A stretch of DNA of 64,000 nt from Aedes albopictus (Eukaryota; Arthropoda; Insecta; Diptera; Culicidae). The notes beneath the pieces are model-generated. The model searched no databases, had not been told where the DNA came from, and worked only from the letters and a program-made list of their open reading frames with translations. Numbering within the stretch: position 1 is the first letter of the stretch; every line of letters starts with the position of its first letter. The DNA is taken from contig NC_085136.1 of NCBI RefSeq assembly GCF_035046485.1, positions 297,329,080 through 297,393,079 on the forward strand. Reading direction: 5' to 3'. Of this stretch, positions 32,340-44,689 are shown piece after piece. A program made the position numbers and the translations under genes.

Positions 32340-35300
32340 AAGCCTTCCAAAATCTCTGAGGAGATTCTTCCAGAATCTCTGGAGACATTCCACAAGAATC
32401 TCTGGAGATATTCCTCCACAATCTCTAGGGAGATTCCTGCTGGGAAGACTCCTCCAGAATCTTTGGGGAGATTCCTCCAGAATTTCTGGGGAGATTCCTT
32501 CAAAATCTCTAGGGAGTTTCCTCCAGAATCTCTGGGGAGATTCCTCCAGAATATCGGGGGATTTTCCATTAAAATTTCCGGGGAGATTCCTCCATAATCT
32601 CTGAAGAGATTCCTCCACAATCTCTGAAGAAATTCCTCCAAAAATCTCTGAGGAGACTCTTCCAGAATCTCTGGGAAGATTTCTCTAGAATATCTGAAGA
32701 GATTCCTCCTGAATCTCTAGAGAGATTCGTCCAAAATCTCTGGCAAAATTCCTCCAGAATCTCTAGAGAGATTCCTCCACAATCTCTGGAGAGATTCCTC
32801 CAAAATCTCTGAAAAGATTCCTCCAGCATCTCTGGAGAGATTCCTCCAGAATCTCTGGGAAGATTTCTCTAGAATATCTGGAGAGATTCCTCCAGAATCT
32901 CTGGAGAGATTCCTCCAGAATCTCTGGAGAGATTCCTCCAGAATCTCTGGAGAGATTCCTCCAGAATCTCTGGAGAGATTCCTCCAGAATCTCTGGAGAG
33001 ATTCCTCCAGAATCTCTGGAGAGATTCCTCCAGAATCTCTGGAGAGATTCCTCCAGAATCTCTCGAGAGATTCCTCCAGAATCTCTGGAGAGATTCCTCC
33101 AGAATCTCTGGAGAGATTCCTCCAGAATCTCTGGAGAGATTCCTCCAGAATCTCTGGAGAGATTCCTCCAGAATCTCTGGAGAGATTCCTTCAGAATCTC
33201 TGGAGAGATTCCTTCAGAATCTCTGGAGAGATTCCTTCAGAATCTCTGGAGAGATTCCTCCAGAATCTCTGGAGAGATTCCTTCAGAATCTCTGGAGAGA
33301 TTCCTCCAGAATCTCTGGAGAGATTCCTCCAGAATCTCTGGAGAGATTCCTCCAGAATCTCTGGAGAGATTCCTCCAGAATCTCTGGAGAGATTCCTCCA
33401 GAATCTCTGGAGAGATTCCTCCAGAATCTCTGGAGAGATTCCTCCAGAATCTCTGGAGAGATTCCTCCAGAATCTCTGGAGAGATTCCTCCAGAATCTCT
33501 GGAGAGATTCCTCCAGAATCTCTGGAGAGATTCCTCCAGAATCTCTGGAGAGATTCCTCCAGAATCTCTGGAGAGATTCCTCCAGAATCTCTGGAGAGAT
33601 TCCTCCAGAATCTCTGGAGAGATTCCTCCAGAATCTCTGGAGAGATTCCTCCAGAATCTCTGGAGAGATTCCTCCAGAATCTCTGGAGAGATTCCTCCAG
33701 AATCTCTGGAGAGATTCCTCCAGAATCTCTGGAGAGATTCCTCCAGAATCTCTGGAGAGATTCCTCCAGAATCTCTGGAGAGATTCCTCCAGAATCTCTG
33801 GAGAGATTCCTCCAGAATCTCTGGAGAGATTCCTCCAGAATCTCTGGAGAGATTCCTCCAGAATCTCTGGAGAGATTCCTCCAGAATCTCTGGAGAGATT
33901 CCTCCAGAATCTCTGGAGAGATTCCTCCAGAATCTCTGGAGAGATTCCTCCAGAATCGCTGGAGAGATTCCTCCAGAATCTCTGGAGAGATTCCTCCAGA
34001 ATCTCTGGAGAGATTCCTCCAGAATCTCTGGAGAGATTCCTCCAGAATCTCTGGAGAGATTCCTCCAGAATCTCTGGAGAGATTCCTCCAGAATCTCTGG
34101 AGAGATTCCTCCAGAATCTCTGGAGAGATTCCTCCAGAATCTCTGGAGAGATTCCTCCAGAATCTCTGGAGAGATTCTTCCAGAATCTCTGGAGAGATTC
34201 TTCCAGAATCTCTGGAGAGATTCTTCCAGAATCTCTGGAGAGATTCTTCCAGAATCTCTGGAGAGATTCTTCCAGAATCTCTGGAGAGATTCCTCCAGAA
34301 TCTCTGGAGAGATTCCTCCAGAATCTCTGGAGAGATTCCTCCAGAATCTCTGGAGAGATTCCTCCAGAATCTCTGGAGAGATTCCTCCAGAATCTCTGGA
34401 GAGATTCCTCCAGAATCTCTGGAGAGATTCCTCCAGAATCTCTGGAGAGATTCCTCCAGAATCTCTGGAGAGATTCCTCCAGAATCTCTGGAGAGATTCC
34501 TCCAACATCTCTGGAGAGATTCCTCCAGCATCTCTGGAGAGATTCCCCCAGCATCTCTGGAGAGATTCCTCCAGCATCTCTGGAGAGATTTCTCCAGCAT
34601 CTCCGGAGAGATTCCTCCAGCATCTCTGGAGAGATACCTCCAGCATCTCTGGAGAGATTCCTCCAGCATCTCTGGAGAGATTCCTCCAGCATCTCTGGAG
34701 AGATTCCTCCAGCATCTCTGGAGAGATTCCTCCAGCATCTCTGGAGAGATTCCTCCAGCATCTCTGGAGAGATTCCTCCAGCATCTCTGGAGAGATTCCT
34801 CCAGCATCTCTGGAGAGATTCCTCCAGCATCTCTGGAGAGATTCCTCCAGCATCTCTGGAGAGATTCCTCCAGCATCTCTGGAGAGATTCCTCCAGCATC
34901 TCTGGAGAGATTCCTCCAGCATCTCTGGAGAGATTCCTCCAGCATCTCTGGAGAGATTCCTCCAGCATCTCTGGAGAGATTCCTCCAGCATCTCTGGAGA
35001 GATTCCTCCAGCATCTCTGGAGAGATTCCTCCAGCATCTCTGGAGAGATTCCTCCAGCATCTCTGGAGAGATTCCTCCAGCATCTCTAGAGAGATTCCTC
35101 CAGCATCTCTGGAGAGATTCCTCCAGCATCTCTAGAGAGATTCCTCCAGCATCTCTAGAGAGATTCCTCCAGCATCTCTGGAGAGATTCCTCCAGCATCT
35201 CTGGAGAGATTCCTCCAGCATCTTTGGAGAGATTCCTCCAAAATCTCTGGAGAGATTCCTCCACAGTCTCTGAAGAGATTCCTCCAAAATCTCCGGAGAG

Positions 35301-37280
35301 ATTCCTCCAAAATCTCCGGAGAGATTCCTCCAGCATCTCTAGAGAGATTGCTCCAGAATCTCCGGAGAGATTCCTCCAGAATCTCCGGAGAGATTCCTCC
35401 AGAATCTCCGGAGAGATTCCTCCAGAATCTCCGGAGAGATTCCTCCAGAATCTCCGGAGAGATTCCTCCAGAATCTCCGGAGAGATTCCTCCAGAATCTC
35501 CGGAGAGATTCCTCCAGAATCTCCGGAGAGATTCCTCCAGAATCTCCGGAGAGATTCCTCCAGAATCTCCGGAGAGATTCCTCCAGAATCTCCGGAGAGA
35601 TTCCTCCACAATCTCCGAAGAGATTCCTCCACAATCTCCGGAGAGATTCCTCCAGAATCTCCGGAGAGATTCCTCCAGAATCTCCGGAGAGATTCCTCCA
35701 GAATCTCCGGAGAGATTCCTCCAGAATCTCCGGAGAGATTCCTCCAGAATCTCCGGAGAGATTCCTCCAGAATCTCCGGAGAGATTCCTCCAGAATCTCC
35801 GGAGAGATTCCTCCAGAATCTCTGGAGAGATTCCTCCACAATCTCTGGAGAGATTCCTCCACAATCTCTGGAGAGATTCCTCCAGAATCTCTGGAGAGAT
35901 TCCTCCAGAATCTCTGGAGAGACTCCTCTGGAGAGACTCCTCCAGAGTCTCTGGAGAGATTCCTCCAGAATCTCTGGAGAGATTCCTCCAGAATCTCTGG
36001 AGAGATTCCTCCAGAATCTCTGGAGAGATTCCTCCAGAATCTCTGGAGAGATTCCTCCAGAATCTCTGGAGAGATTCCTCCAGAATCTCTGGAGAGATTC
36101 CTCCAGAATCTCTGGAGAGATTCCTCCAGAATCTCTGGAGAGATTCCTCCAGAATCTCTGGAGAGATTCCTCCAGAATCTCTGGAGAGATTCCTCCAGCA
36201 TCTCTGGAGAGATTCCTCCAGCATCTCTGGAGAGATTCCTCCAGCATCTCTGGAGAGATTCCTCCAGCATCTCTGGAGAGATTCCTCCAGTATCTCTGGA
36301 GAGATTCCTCCAGCATCTCTGGAGAGATTCCTCCAACATCTCTGAAGAGATTCCTCCAGCATCTCTGAAGAGATTCCTCCAGCATCTCTGGAGAAATTCC
36401 TCCAGCATCTCTGGAGAGATTCCTCCAGCCTCTCTGGAGAGATTCCTCCAGCATCTCTGGAGAGATTCCTCCAGCATCTCTGGAGAGATTCCTCCAGCAT
36501 CTCTGGAGAGATTCCTCCAGCATCTCTGGAGAGATTCCTCCAGCATCTCTGGAGAGATTCCTCCAGCATCTCTGGAGAGATTCCTCCAGCATCTCTGGAG
36601 AGATTCCTCCAGCATCTCTGGAGAGATTCCTCCAGAATCTCTGGAGAGATTCCTCCAGCATCTTTGGAGAGATTCCTCCAGCATCTCTAGAGGGATTCCT
36701 CCAGCATCTCTGGAGAGATTCCTCCAGCATCTCTGGAGAGATTCCTCCAGCATCTCTGGAGAGATTCCTCCAGCATCTTTGAAGAGATTCCTCCAAAATC
36801 TCTGGAGAGATTCCTCCAGAGTCTCTGGAGAGATTCCTCCAAAGTCTCTGGAGAGATTCCTCCAAAATCTCTGAAGAGATTCCTCCAACATCTCTAGAGA
36901 GATTGCTCCAGAATCTCCGGAGAGATTCCTCCAGAATCTCCGGAGGGATTCCTCCAGAATCTCCGGAGAGATTCCTCCAGAATCTCCGGAGAGATTCCTC
37001 CAGAATCGCCGGAGAGATTCCTCCAGAATCTCCGGAGAGATTCCTCCAGAATCTCCGGAGAGATTCCTCCAGAATCTCCGGAGAGATTCCTCCAGAATCT
37101 CCGGAGAGATTCCTCCAGAATCTCCGGAGAGATTCCTCCAGAATCTCCGGAGAGATACCTCCAGAATCTCCGGAGAGATTCCTCCAGAATCTCCGGAGAG
37201 ATTCCTCCAGAATCTCTGGAGAGAATCCTCCAGAATCACTGGAGAGAATCCTCCAGAATCTCTGTAGAGATTTCCTCTAA
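32340..37280. repeat. 23-bp satellite array, ~4.9 kb, with higher-order blocks
   Basis: About 215 head-to-tail copies of a 23-bp unit made of ATTCCTCCAG followed by AATCTCTGGAGAG. Each unit contains the interrupted palindrome AATCTCTGGAGAGATT. Three variants occupy separate blocks: AGAATCTCTGG (about 32,880-34,500 and 35,820-36,185), AGCATCTCTGG (34,505-35,220 and 36,190-36,780) and AGAATCTCCGG (35,350-35,820 and 36,905-37,200). The block order is repeated, and the same junction CTAGAGAGATTGCTCC opens both CCGG blocks (offset about 1,555 bp), so the array carries a large internal duplication. Both edges are degenerate, as is usual for arrays homogenised by unequal exchange. All three minus frames and two plus frames stay open for hundreds of codons because the unit lacks stops there. 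Confidence 0.95.
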
Positions 37281-37729
37281 AAGATAGGAAAACTACGATT
37301 TTCTCGAAAGGTTTCGCGCCCCAATACATGTTATATTGCTGTTGCTATATTGGATACTTTTCTATCATCATCATTAAATGTAACAAATAAGCTTTGCTAT
37401 TTCTTTAAATCCATCTAAAATGTTGAATGGACACATAGTTGAATAATTGGAAGCTAAAACCAATCGAAAGGAAAACTCTCTGGCTAAGATTAGAGCCAAA
37501 ACTGGACTCATTCGGTCCGCTGGGAGGTATACACAGCATTATATATGCTAATTCCAGTCATTAGGTTCGCCACTGCTGGTCAACATCATCTGCCTGCGAA
37601 GCGGATGATAAGAGGCTTTTGGCGTGCGGTGTAATAAACATGTATTGACGGAAATGGATTTATGGGGCGTGTTACCTGAATTGGTGGTCCGAACGTTGTC
37701 TGAACTCGCACCGAAGGAGATTGAAAGTG
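37281..37729. other. Unassigned
   Basis: No repeat relationship or coding frame seen. It separates the satellite from the Feilai-like SINE. Confidence 0.4.
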
Positions 37730-37742
37730 GGCTAAGCCGACC

Positions 37743-38014
37743 TCTTCTCTTCTTCTTCTTGGCGTAACGTCCTCACTGGGACAAAGCCTGCTTCTCAGCT
37801 TAGTGTTCTATGAGCACTTCCACAGTTATTAACTGAGAGCTTCCTCTGCCAATTACCATTTTGCATGTGTATATCGTGTGGCAGGCACGAAGATACTCTA
37901 TGCCCAAGGAAGTCAAGGAAATTTCCTTTACGAAAAGATCCTGGACCGACCGGGAATCGAACCCGTCACCCTCAGCATGGTCATGCTGAATACCCGTGCG
38001 TTTACCGCCTCGCC
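37743..38014 (-). mobile_element. Feilai-like SINE, full copy
   Basis: Flanked by GGCTAAGCCGACC at 37,730-37,742 and 38,015-38,027 (13-bp target duplication). Read on the minus strand it has the tRNA-related head with B box GGTTCGATTCC (its complement lies at about 37,956-37,966). The body has CTTGGGCATAGAGTATCTTC and GAGAAGCAGGCTTTGTCCCA, and the tail is an AAG-repeat. Nearly identical to 44,139-44,427, so a relatively young insertion. Confidence 0.9.
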
Positions 38015-38193
38015 GGCTAAGCCGACCAGTAGGTGCTAAATAGATCAATTCTGCATGAGAATGTTGCCCCATTGTTTAGCGCTCGGAGAAAGCGGTAAAT
38101 TGGATCAACGGGTATAATTTATGTGTCCTTATTGATTTGCGGCATTGGCTATCTGTTGAAAGCTAAATTGACCTACAGATATGTGAATCATTA

Positions 38194-38298
38194 GGGAGCG
38201 TCCATATATGACGTAGCATTTTTGGCCGATACTTGGCTCGCCCCACAATCCCAGAATCACCCTCCCCCTTAAAAGCTTTTTCCTTTATGGACGCTCCC
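38194..38298. mobile_element. Short MITE with GGGAGCGTCCATA ends
   Basis: A 105-bp unit beginning GGGAGCGTCCATATATGACG and ending TTTATGGACGCTCCC. Flanks are TTA on the left and TTT on the right, close to the 3-bp TTA duplication of PIF/Harbinger-type elements. The design resembles the unit at 49,517-49,669, but the bases differ. Confidence 0.6.
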
Positions 38299-40079
38299 TT
38301 TTAAAAATCGTATCATTTTTCTTTGAAGTTTGACAAAACTTTTTTTCTATTTGGCTGACAAAGCTAGGATCGCTTAGAGAATTGAATTCGGAAATAGTAA
38401 ACTGAATTGATTTTTGATGAATGATGGAGTCACACAAATTTCAAATGACCATGGCTCTATTGTACTGTCCGAAAGTTCATTTCCACACTCGTTGAACTCG
38501 TTGCGCTTTCAAACTGACGATCATTAACTGCATTATGGTCCAGTGATAAGCGTGATATCATCAACTTTAGGCAGCGTAACATCGAACCCCACGAAGCGGC
38601 CAGCAGCGGCCATTCGAGCCGCACTGCATCAGATGCGAGTGGAAGAGTGGGTCAAAAAGCAGATAAGATGGAGAGAAACTGACAGCAAATTGGGCTCCCC
38701 TCCGGTGACGGCGTGTGCTTGTGCCCGGTCGGCACAAGATGCAACAAACTCACAAAAAAGCAGAGAGTGAAAGCTTGTAAAATTAATAGAGCCACCAATT
38801 TCCTACATATTGATGAAAAATTGATGTAAAAGTGGTGCTAAAATGTCTGCCCGAGCTGCTTTCTATGATTAAAGGCGAGAGGCCAAAAGGTTACATCAAC
38901 ATGGCACATTAGTGTCCGAAAAGAAGCGGTAGCACTAGCAGCGCAGTCGGGTTTCCGATGGGAATTATTAATTTTCTCTTGTTAACATTTCAACTGTACC
39001 TGGCACATCTATTTGGGGCGCTTTTCATCTTCCACGCCGGTAGCCATGCTCGTTCGGTGCCCCTGAGTAGTGATTTACGCTCTAGTCTTACCTTTGCTAG
39101 TTTGTTCGTTAGGTGAACCTCGTTGGGTAGATGTGTGGTTTATGAACCTTTTCCAATTAGCTCCAATTTGACCCGAATGGTTTGCGAGCGTTTCTCCACA
39201 CATCGTGAATTAAGGATGTCATGTGAGTAGTTTAACTCGCCTTAAATTGTACGTTGTGAGGGGGTCAGTGAGATTGAAAAGCTTTCTCTAGTTTACCATC
39301 ACTACAATGGTCCTGTCATTTGATCGCAAATATTCAATAACTTCATCACACCAATTTCGTAACATCCAATAGTGTCATCTGTAAATGCACCTCAGTTACC
39401 GTCGGTGCATCCGGGATGAACTCATCGCACCAAAAGGCGAAATTTCTCTTTGCTAACATACCGCCACCAACAGCACCAATCTGGGCACGTCGGTCGTGAA
39501 GACTGCTGGCTGCAGGGCCAAGACAAAATATGTGCGAATAATGAGCAACCGCTGGCCGTGTGAATGGAATTACTGCGCCTTGTCCAGTTGGTTCGGCCGC
39601 AATCCAGCCGTAATGTTATTGTTGTCACTTTCGCATTCGGTTGTGCATGCGGGATGCAAATTTTCACACTACGGAACGAAACGAAATACCTTTAATAAAA
39701 TTGAAGGCCTAAAATGCCATTGTAGTTCCTTGCATTCACCTGACGAGGATCGCTGTAATTGAGTCACACTTCGACCGGACGAAGTACCCCTACGGTATCG
39801 ATGACTTCACTTGCGTTGCAATAAATGACGTGCGGGTATCATTTTCTCACATTTGTTCTGGTAAGTCTATCTTTCACTGTTCGCACCGTACACAAAACCC
39901 GCTACGATTCAACGATTCAACAAAAATTTAAGTGAACTTTGCTGGTGGTGTTAGTGTTAGTTATAGTGTCGATCGAACAGAATGCAGAAATAGTTATTTC
40001 TGCAACGAGTTGCAAAAAGTGATTTTTTTAGGCTTACCGTGTTTGATAAATACGAAGAGCGCTAAAAAACAAAGTCTTA
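38299..40079. other. No recognised gene; low-repeat stretch
   Basis: Moderate GC with several 60-90 codon frames (for example 38,543-38,770 plus and 39,422-39,667 minus), none with a recognised motif. Candidate host sequence, as with 17,641-19,890 and 44,690-47,050. Confidence 0.35.
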
Positions 40080-40640
40080 AGCAGGACTTCAGGGGGTTCT
40101 TCGAGGTCTCAGGGACGTTTCAATGGGCCTCATGGAGGAGTCCCAAGAGTTTTTTAATGGCGTTCAGGCGTATTTCAGAAAGATAACGGATATTTCGGGT
40201 GCGCTTCAATTGTATGAAGCGCCCAGAGACCTCTTGAATCCCCCTGAGAGCCCCTGAGACCTCTAGGAACCCCTCTGTAATCCCGCTTGAGACTCCCTGA
40301 AAGCCCCTTGAAACCTGCTGAGACTCTCTGAAGCGCCACTGAGACCTGCTGGAAACCACCTGAAATCACGTGAGACTCCCTGAAACCTTCTAAGACTTCT
40401 TGAATGGCCGCAGAGACCGTTATGTACCTCCCCCTCCCTTCTGAACCCCCTAGGAATCCTTGGAATGCCACTGAGACCGTTTTACGCACCTTTGAAACGC
40501 CTTGAAAATCCCTGAAGCGCCCTTGAAATCCCTCAAACCTCCTGGGACTCCTTAAAACGTCCCTGAGACCCCCTGGAACACCATATCGATCCCCCTGGAA
40601 AGCCACTGAGACGCCCTGAATCGCCCCTGAGACACCCTGA
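40080..40640. repeat. Degenerate C-rich minisatellite
   Basis: Irregular repetition of CCCTGAGACC, CCTGAAACGCC and CCTTGAAATCC words. Frames of 79 and 143 codons on the minus strand are Gly/Arg/Ser repeat translations. Confidence 0.7.
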
Positions 40641-40726
40641 AACGCCCCGGTCCCCCTGATCCGTCCTATTTTGTGGCTGCTGAGGGCCTAACAAAATTCC
40701 CTATTTCCTTCAATCCGATGACTCTA

Positions 40727-41460
40727 TGACATTTCACCGAATTCCATTACCCCGAATGACATTACCCCTAATTACATTACCCCGAATGACCCATTTCCCC
40801 GAACATTTTTTTTAACTATAAATTTCGTATTTTCCAATACGAAGGAAAATCATGACGTTCATCCCGGAACGAACTAGCTTGGTTGATAAAACTTTATTCT
40901 GCCTATTTTTTTTGCGGTAAGTATACCAAGCAAATGATCTCCTGGGACCCTTTGAATAGATCTTTGACCAGTATGATTAAAAGAACAGGCAATAGCCAAA
41001 AGAAGAAAAAAATCTCTACTGAACAATTGGATTCTAATCATATGGACGAAAGAAATAAACTAATGTGATCATTTCACTCTTCTTTATAACAGTATAACTT
41101 GAAAGAACAGCCTATGATTAAAAGAAGGAAAAATCTGTGATAAAAATAATAACAGTTGCGACGCCAACAAATTGTTTAAATAGATGATTAGAATAAATAG
41201 CTTATGCTTGAAAGAAGGATACATATGTGATGGCCAAATAGTAGTGATAATGTCTTTTGTAGTAAGGTCAAAGAGAACAACATATGCTAAAAAAGGAAAA
41301 TTTTTGTTGGAAATGTGGTGAAACACTTGGTGTACCGTTGATTACTCATGGCGGGTCTCGAGGTAAGCTTGTGGATAAATCATACGGATATTGGGCCATT
41401 CGGGGAAATGGGTTATTCGGGGTAATGGAAATCGGGGTAATTGAATTCGGGGAATTGTCC
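40727..41460. mobile_element. Inverted-repeat element with ends made of ATTCGGGGTAATG repeats
   Basis: The left end is three to four tandem copies of CATTACCCCGAATGA-type words (40,727-40,805). The right end (41,391-41,460) is the same series inverted: CATTCGGGGAAATGGG, TTATTCGGGGTAATGG, AATTCGGGGAATTGTCC. The interior has about four loose ~90-100 bp repeats with TATGATTAAAAGAAGG or TATGCTTGAAAGAAGG. It has no coding capacity. Flanking duplications were not resolved. Confidence 0.65.
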
Positions 41461-41829
41461 TAAAGCCGGGTTACTCATGTTCTTGTTTGGCTGCCGTCAT
41501 TGACTTTCAAAATCTCAGCAGGGCTTCGAGGACGCAAAGTCAAATGATGGAGATAAGCTGCTGCGCAGCCACCTCCATCACAAAGAGCCCATCTTGATTC
41601 TTGTTCATGGCCCTCATCAACCACGCTCCATCTAATACCTTACCCGACAAACTATCCGGGGAGGAAATTGGATTGCCGATGTCACTACGTGCACAGCTTT
41701 CTACTCCTCCAGCTCCACTTCTTAACGGAGCCAACCCGCTTCTCGCGAAAGGATTAACGACACCACTACCTCCATTAAATGTTTGATTTCTATTGTTACT
41801 AAAACGGTAAGGGACAAAATCCGTTAACG
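41461..41829. other. Unassigned spacer
   Basis: A 118-codon minus frame (41,896-41,540) partly overlaps the neighbouring C-rich repeat. I recognise no domain and do not call a gene. Confidence 0.3.
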
Positions 41830-42560
41830 AAACGCCCCTAAGACCTCCTGAAGTGCTCATGCAACCCCCTTCCCTCCCCCAAACCGCTTGAAACATCGCT
41901 GAGACCTACTGGAATACCCATGAGGCTCCCTAGAACGCCCCTGAGACCCACTGAAGCGTCCCAGATACTCCTTGGAACCCTCTGAAGCCCACTGAAACCC
42001 TTTAAGCCCCTTGAAATCTACAAGAGCGTTCCTGAGAACTCTAGTTTTCCCGCTCCGATCTGATCCGATCCGATGAAGCGCCCATGCAACCAGATACCTC
42101 CTGGAACCCCTTGAATCCCCCTGAAATCCCCTGGAAAACCCATGAGAGCTATCTTCTGACTGAGACCCACTGGTGTTCTCTGAGACCCCCAAAAACGTTC
42201 TGGGACCCTCTGTTACGCTCTCGAGAACCTCTGAAACTTCCATCTGACTTCGTAAAACCCTCTGATACTCCATGGGCCCCTTGAAATTCCCATGAGACCC
42301 CTCATGCGTCCTGACTCCCCTGTAACCCCTCTGAGACCCCTGAAATACCTCTGAAGTGCTCCTGAGACGTACTTGAGACTCCCTTAAACGCCCCATGAGA
42401 CCTCCCGGTATCCGCTGAAACCCCCTGAGATATCCTGGTACTCCCTAAAACCTCTTCAAGAGCCCCCAGAACCTCCTGAAACGTCCCTGAGACTCTCTAA
42501 AACTCTTGAGCCCATTGGAATCCCCTGAGACTACTGGAAACCCTTCAGACCCCTTGAAGT
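41830..42560. repeat. Degenerate C-rich minisatellite
   Basis: Same word set as 40,080-40,640 (CCTGAGACCC, CCTGAAACC, CCCATGAG). The 179-codon minus frame across it is repetitive Gly/Ser/Arg and not a gene. Confidence 0.7.
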
Positions 42561-44138
42561 GAACTCATCCAGGAATTCCTCCAACAATCTAGAATACTTG
42601 CCAAAATTACCTTCCATGAATTACTTCAGGAATACCTTCAAGACTTCTTTTAAGAATTCCACCAATATTTTCTCTAGGAACTTCTTCAGGAATTCCTTGA
42701 AAAATTCTTACTGGATTTCCTCCAAGAATTCCTACAAGAATTCTAACAGGAATTTGTCCAAGAATTTCTCGAAGAAATTTCTGTATAAATCCTGCAGGAA
42801 TTCCTGGAGTACTTTCTGGAAGAACTCATGTAGTGTGAAGGAATTTTACAAGAACATCCTGGGGCGAATTCTTAGAGGAATTCTTGAAGGGTTTACTTGA
42901 AGAAGACCTGAAGGAACTCCCGAAGGAATTTTGTTTGTAATTTTTTTTCCTGGAGTAATTTTAGGAGAATTTCTTGAAATATTCCTTGCAGGGATTCCTG
43001 GAGTACTTCTTGGAATAAATCTGGGAGGAAATCCTGGAGGAATTCCTGGAGCAAACTTTGGAGTGTTTTCTGGAGCAATTTCCGGAATATTTTTTTGTAG
43101 GAATTCTTGGAGTATTTCCCGGATTAATTCTTAAAGGAATTCCTGTAGTTATTGATGGGATTCTTGGAGGAATTATGGGAAGAAATCTCGGAGCAGTTGC
43201 CGAAAGAATTCTGGGAGGAATCCCAGGGGTTGCAAAAATCCTTGGTTATATTCCTGGCGAAATACCTGGTATTCTTGGCAGCGGTTCTTGAAGAGACCCC
43301 TGGTTAAAATCTTGGAGAAGGCCCTGTAGGATTTTTCAGAGGAATTCCTGGAGGGATTCTTGAAATGATTCTAGGCAGATGTCTTAGAGGAACTCTTGAA
43401 TGAATTCTTGGAGATATTTCTCGGGGAATTCTTGGAGGACTTCCTGGTGGAGTTCCAAGAATGCTCTATTAAGGAATACTTGAAGGAGTTCCTGGAAGAG
43501 GGAGTTTCTTGAGGAATTTCGGGAGGAATTTTTGGCGTAATTCCTCAACAGTTTTCGGAGGCATTTCTAAGGAAATCTCTGAAGGGATTCTCGGACGAAT
43601 TCTTAGAGCTATGTCTGAAGTGTTTTTTTTTTTGAGGAATTATTAAAGGTTTTCTGAAGGAGCCTTAGGGGTGTTCATGGAAGAATTTGTGGAGGAATTT
43701 TTGAAAAAACTTTCCAAAAAATCCCTGGAAGAATTCTACGAAGAATTCCTAAAGAAGTTACTGAAGGATTTCCTGAAATAATTTCTGTTGGAATCCCTTG
43801 AAAAATGTATTCACGAATTCCTGGAGGAGTTTCTGGGGAAATGCCTGAAAATAATCTCGGATGAACCCCTGGAGTAATTTTTGGAAGAATTTTCGGACGA
43901 TTTTTCGGAGGTTCCGGGAGAAATTCTTTGAAGATTTTCTTGAGAAATTCTTGGAAAAACCCGTAGGGGAATTCTTGGAGGAATTCCTGGAGAAACTCTT
44001 GGAGGAACTTCTGGAGGAATGTTTGAAGAATTTCTAAGCAGAAGTCTATGAGGAATTCCTGGAGAAATTGTTGGAGGAATACCTGGAGGGATTCTTTGAG
44101 GAATTCTTGGCAGAATTTTGAGAGTCATATCTGGAGAA
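42561..44138. repeat. Degenerate GGAATTCCTGGA-type minisatellite
   Basis: Endless variation on GAATTCCTGGAGGAATTCTT with units of roughly 12-15 bp. It is mostly TTC/GAA-rich on one strand at first (to 42,830), then predominantly GGAATTCTTGGAGG. It continues after the SINE at 44,438-44,680. Frames such as 43,811-44,302 (minus) read Pro-Gly-Ile-Pro repeats with no independent coding signal. Confidence 0.75.
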
Positions 44139-44427
44139 TTAGGGCCCATATAGCCGAGGCGATAAACGCACGGGTATTCAGCATGACCATGCTGAGGGTG
44201 ACGGGTTCGATTCCCGGTCGGTCCAGGATCTTTTCGTAAAGGAAATTTCCTTGACTTCCTTGGGCATAGAGTATCTTCGTGCCTGCCACACGATATACAC
44301 ATGCAAAATGGTCATTGGCAGAGGAAGCTCTCAGTTAATAACTGTGGAAGTGCTCATAGAACACTAAGCTGAGAAGCAGGCTTTGTCCCAGTGAGGACGT
44401 TACGCCAAGAAGAAGAAGAAGAAGAAG
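44139..44427 (+). mobile_element. Feilai-like SINE, full copy
   Basis: Flanked by ATCTGGAGAA at 44,129-44,138 and 44,428-44,437, that is, inserted into the minisatellite. Head GGGCCCATATAGCCGAGGCG, B box GGTTCGATTCC at 44,204-44,214, body as in the copy at 37,743, and a tail of about seven AAG/GAA triplets. It is the clearest copy for defining the 289-bp family length in this window. Confidence 0.92.
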
Positions 44428-44437
44428 ATCTGGAGAA

Positions 44438-44689
44438 ATTCTTGAAGAAATCCCTGCTGGAATTCTCGAAGGAATTGTTGGAGAAATTGCTGGAGGGATT
44501 CTTGTAGGAATTTTTGGTATAATACTTGAAGGAATTCCTGAAAGAATTTCCGAGGAATTTCTTGAAAAATTCCTGGAAGAATTCTTCCAGGATTTCTTGG
44601 AAGAATACCTGGGAAGATTATGTAAAAAAAATCTTGGAGAAAGTCTTAGAAGAATTCCTGAAGGATTTTGTTGAGGAGCTACACCGATA
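44438..44689. repeat. Degenerate GGAATTCCTGGA-type minisatellite, continuation
   Basis: Direct continuation of the array interrupted by the SINE. It fades out near 44,680. Confidence 0.7.

Noticed and set aside
32340..37280. A CRISPR-like array of short repeats
   Set aside because: Units are directly adjacent with no unique spacers, and the genome is eukaryotic.
33191..37329. Several overlapping open frames of 370-1,110 codons on both strands
   Set aside because: They arise from a stop-free 23-bp satellite unit read in every frame. The translations are the same 23-residue repeat with no other domain, so no gene is called.
44204..44214. tRNA gene suggested by a perfect B box (also at 3,670, 32,224 and 51,006)
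   Set aside because: These lie in SINEs: the anticodon and acceptor stems do not form, tails are simple repeats, and two of the Feilai copies plus the deleted one have target duplications.
43811..44302. 163-codon minus-strand frame with Ile-Pro-Pro-Gly periodicity, resembling a structural protein
   Set aside because: It is a translation of the GGAATTCCTGGA minisatellite, and its start lies inside the inserted SINE.
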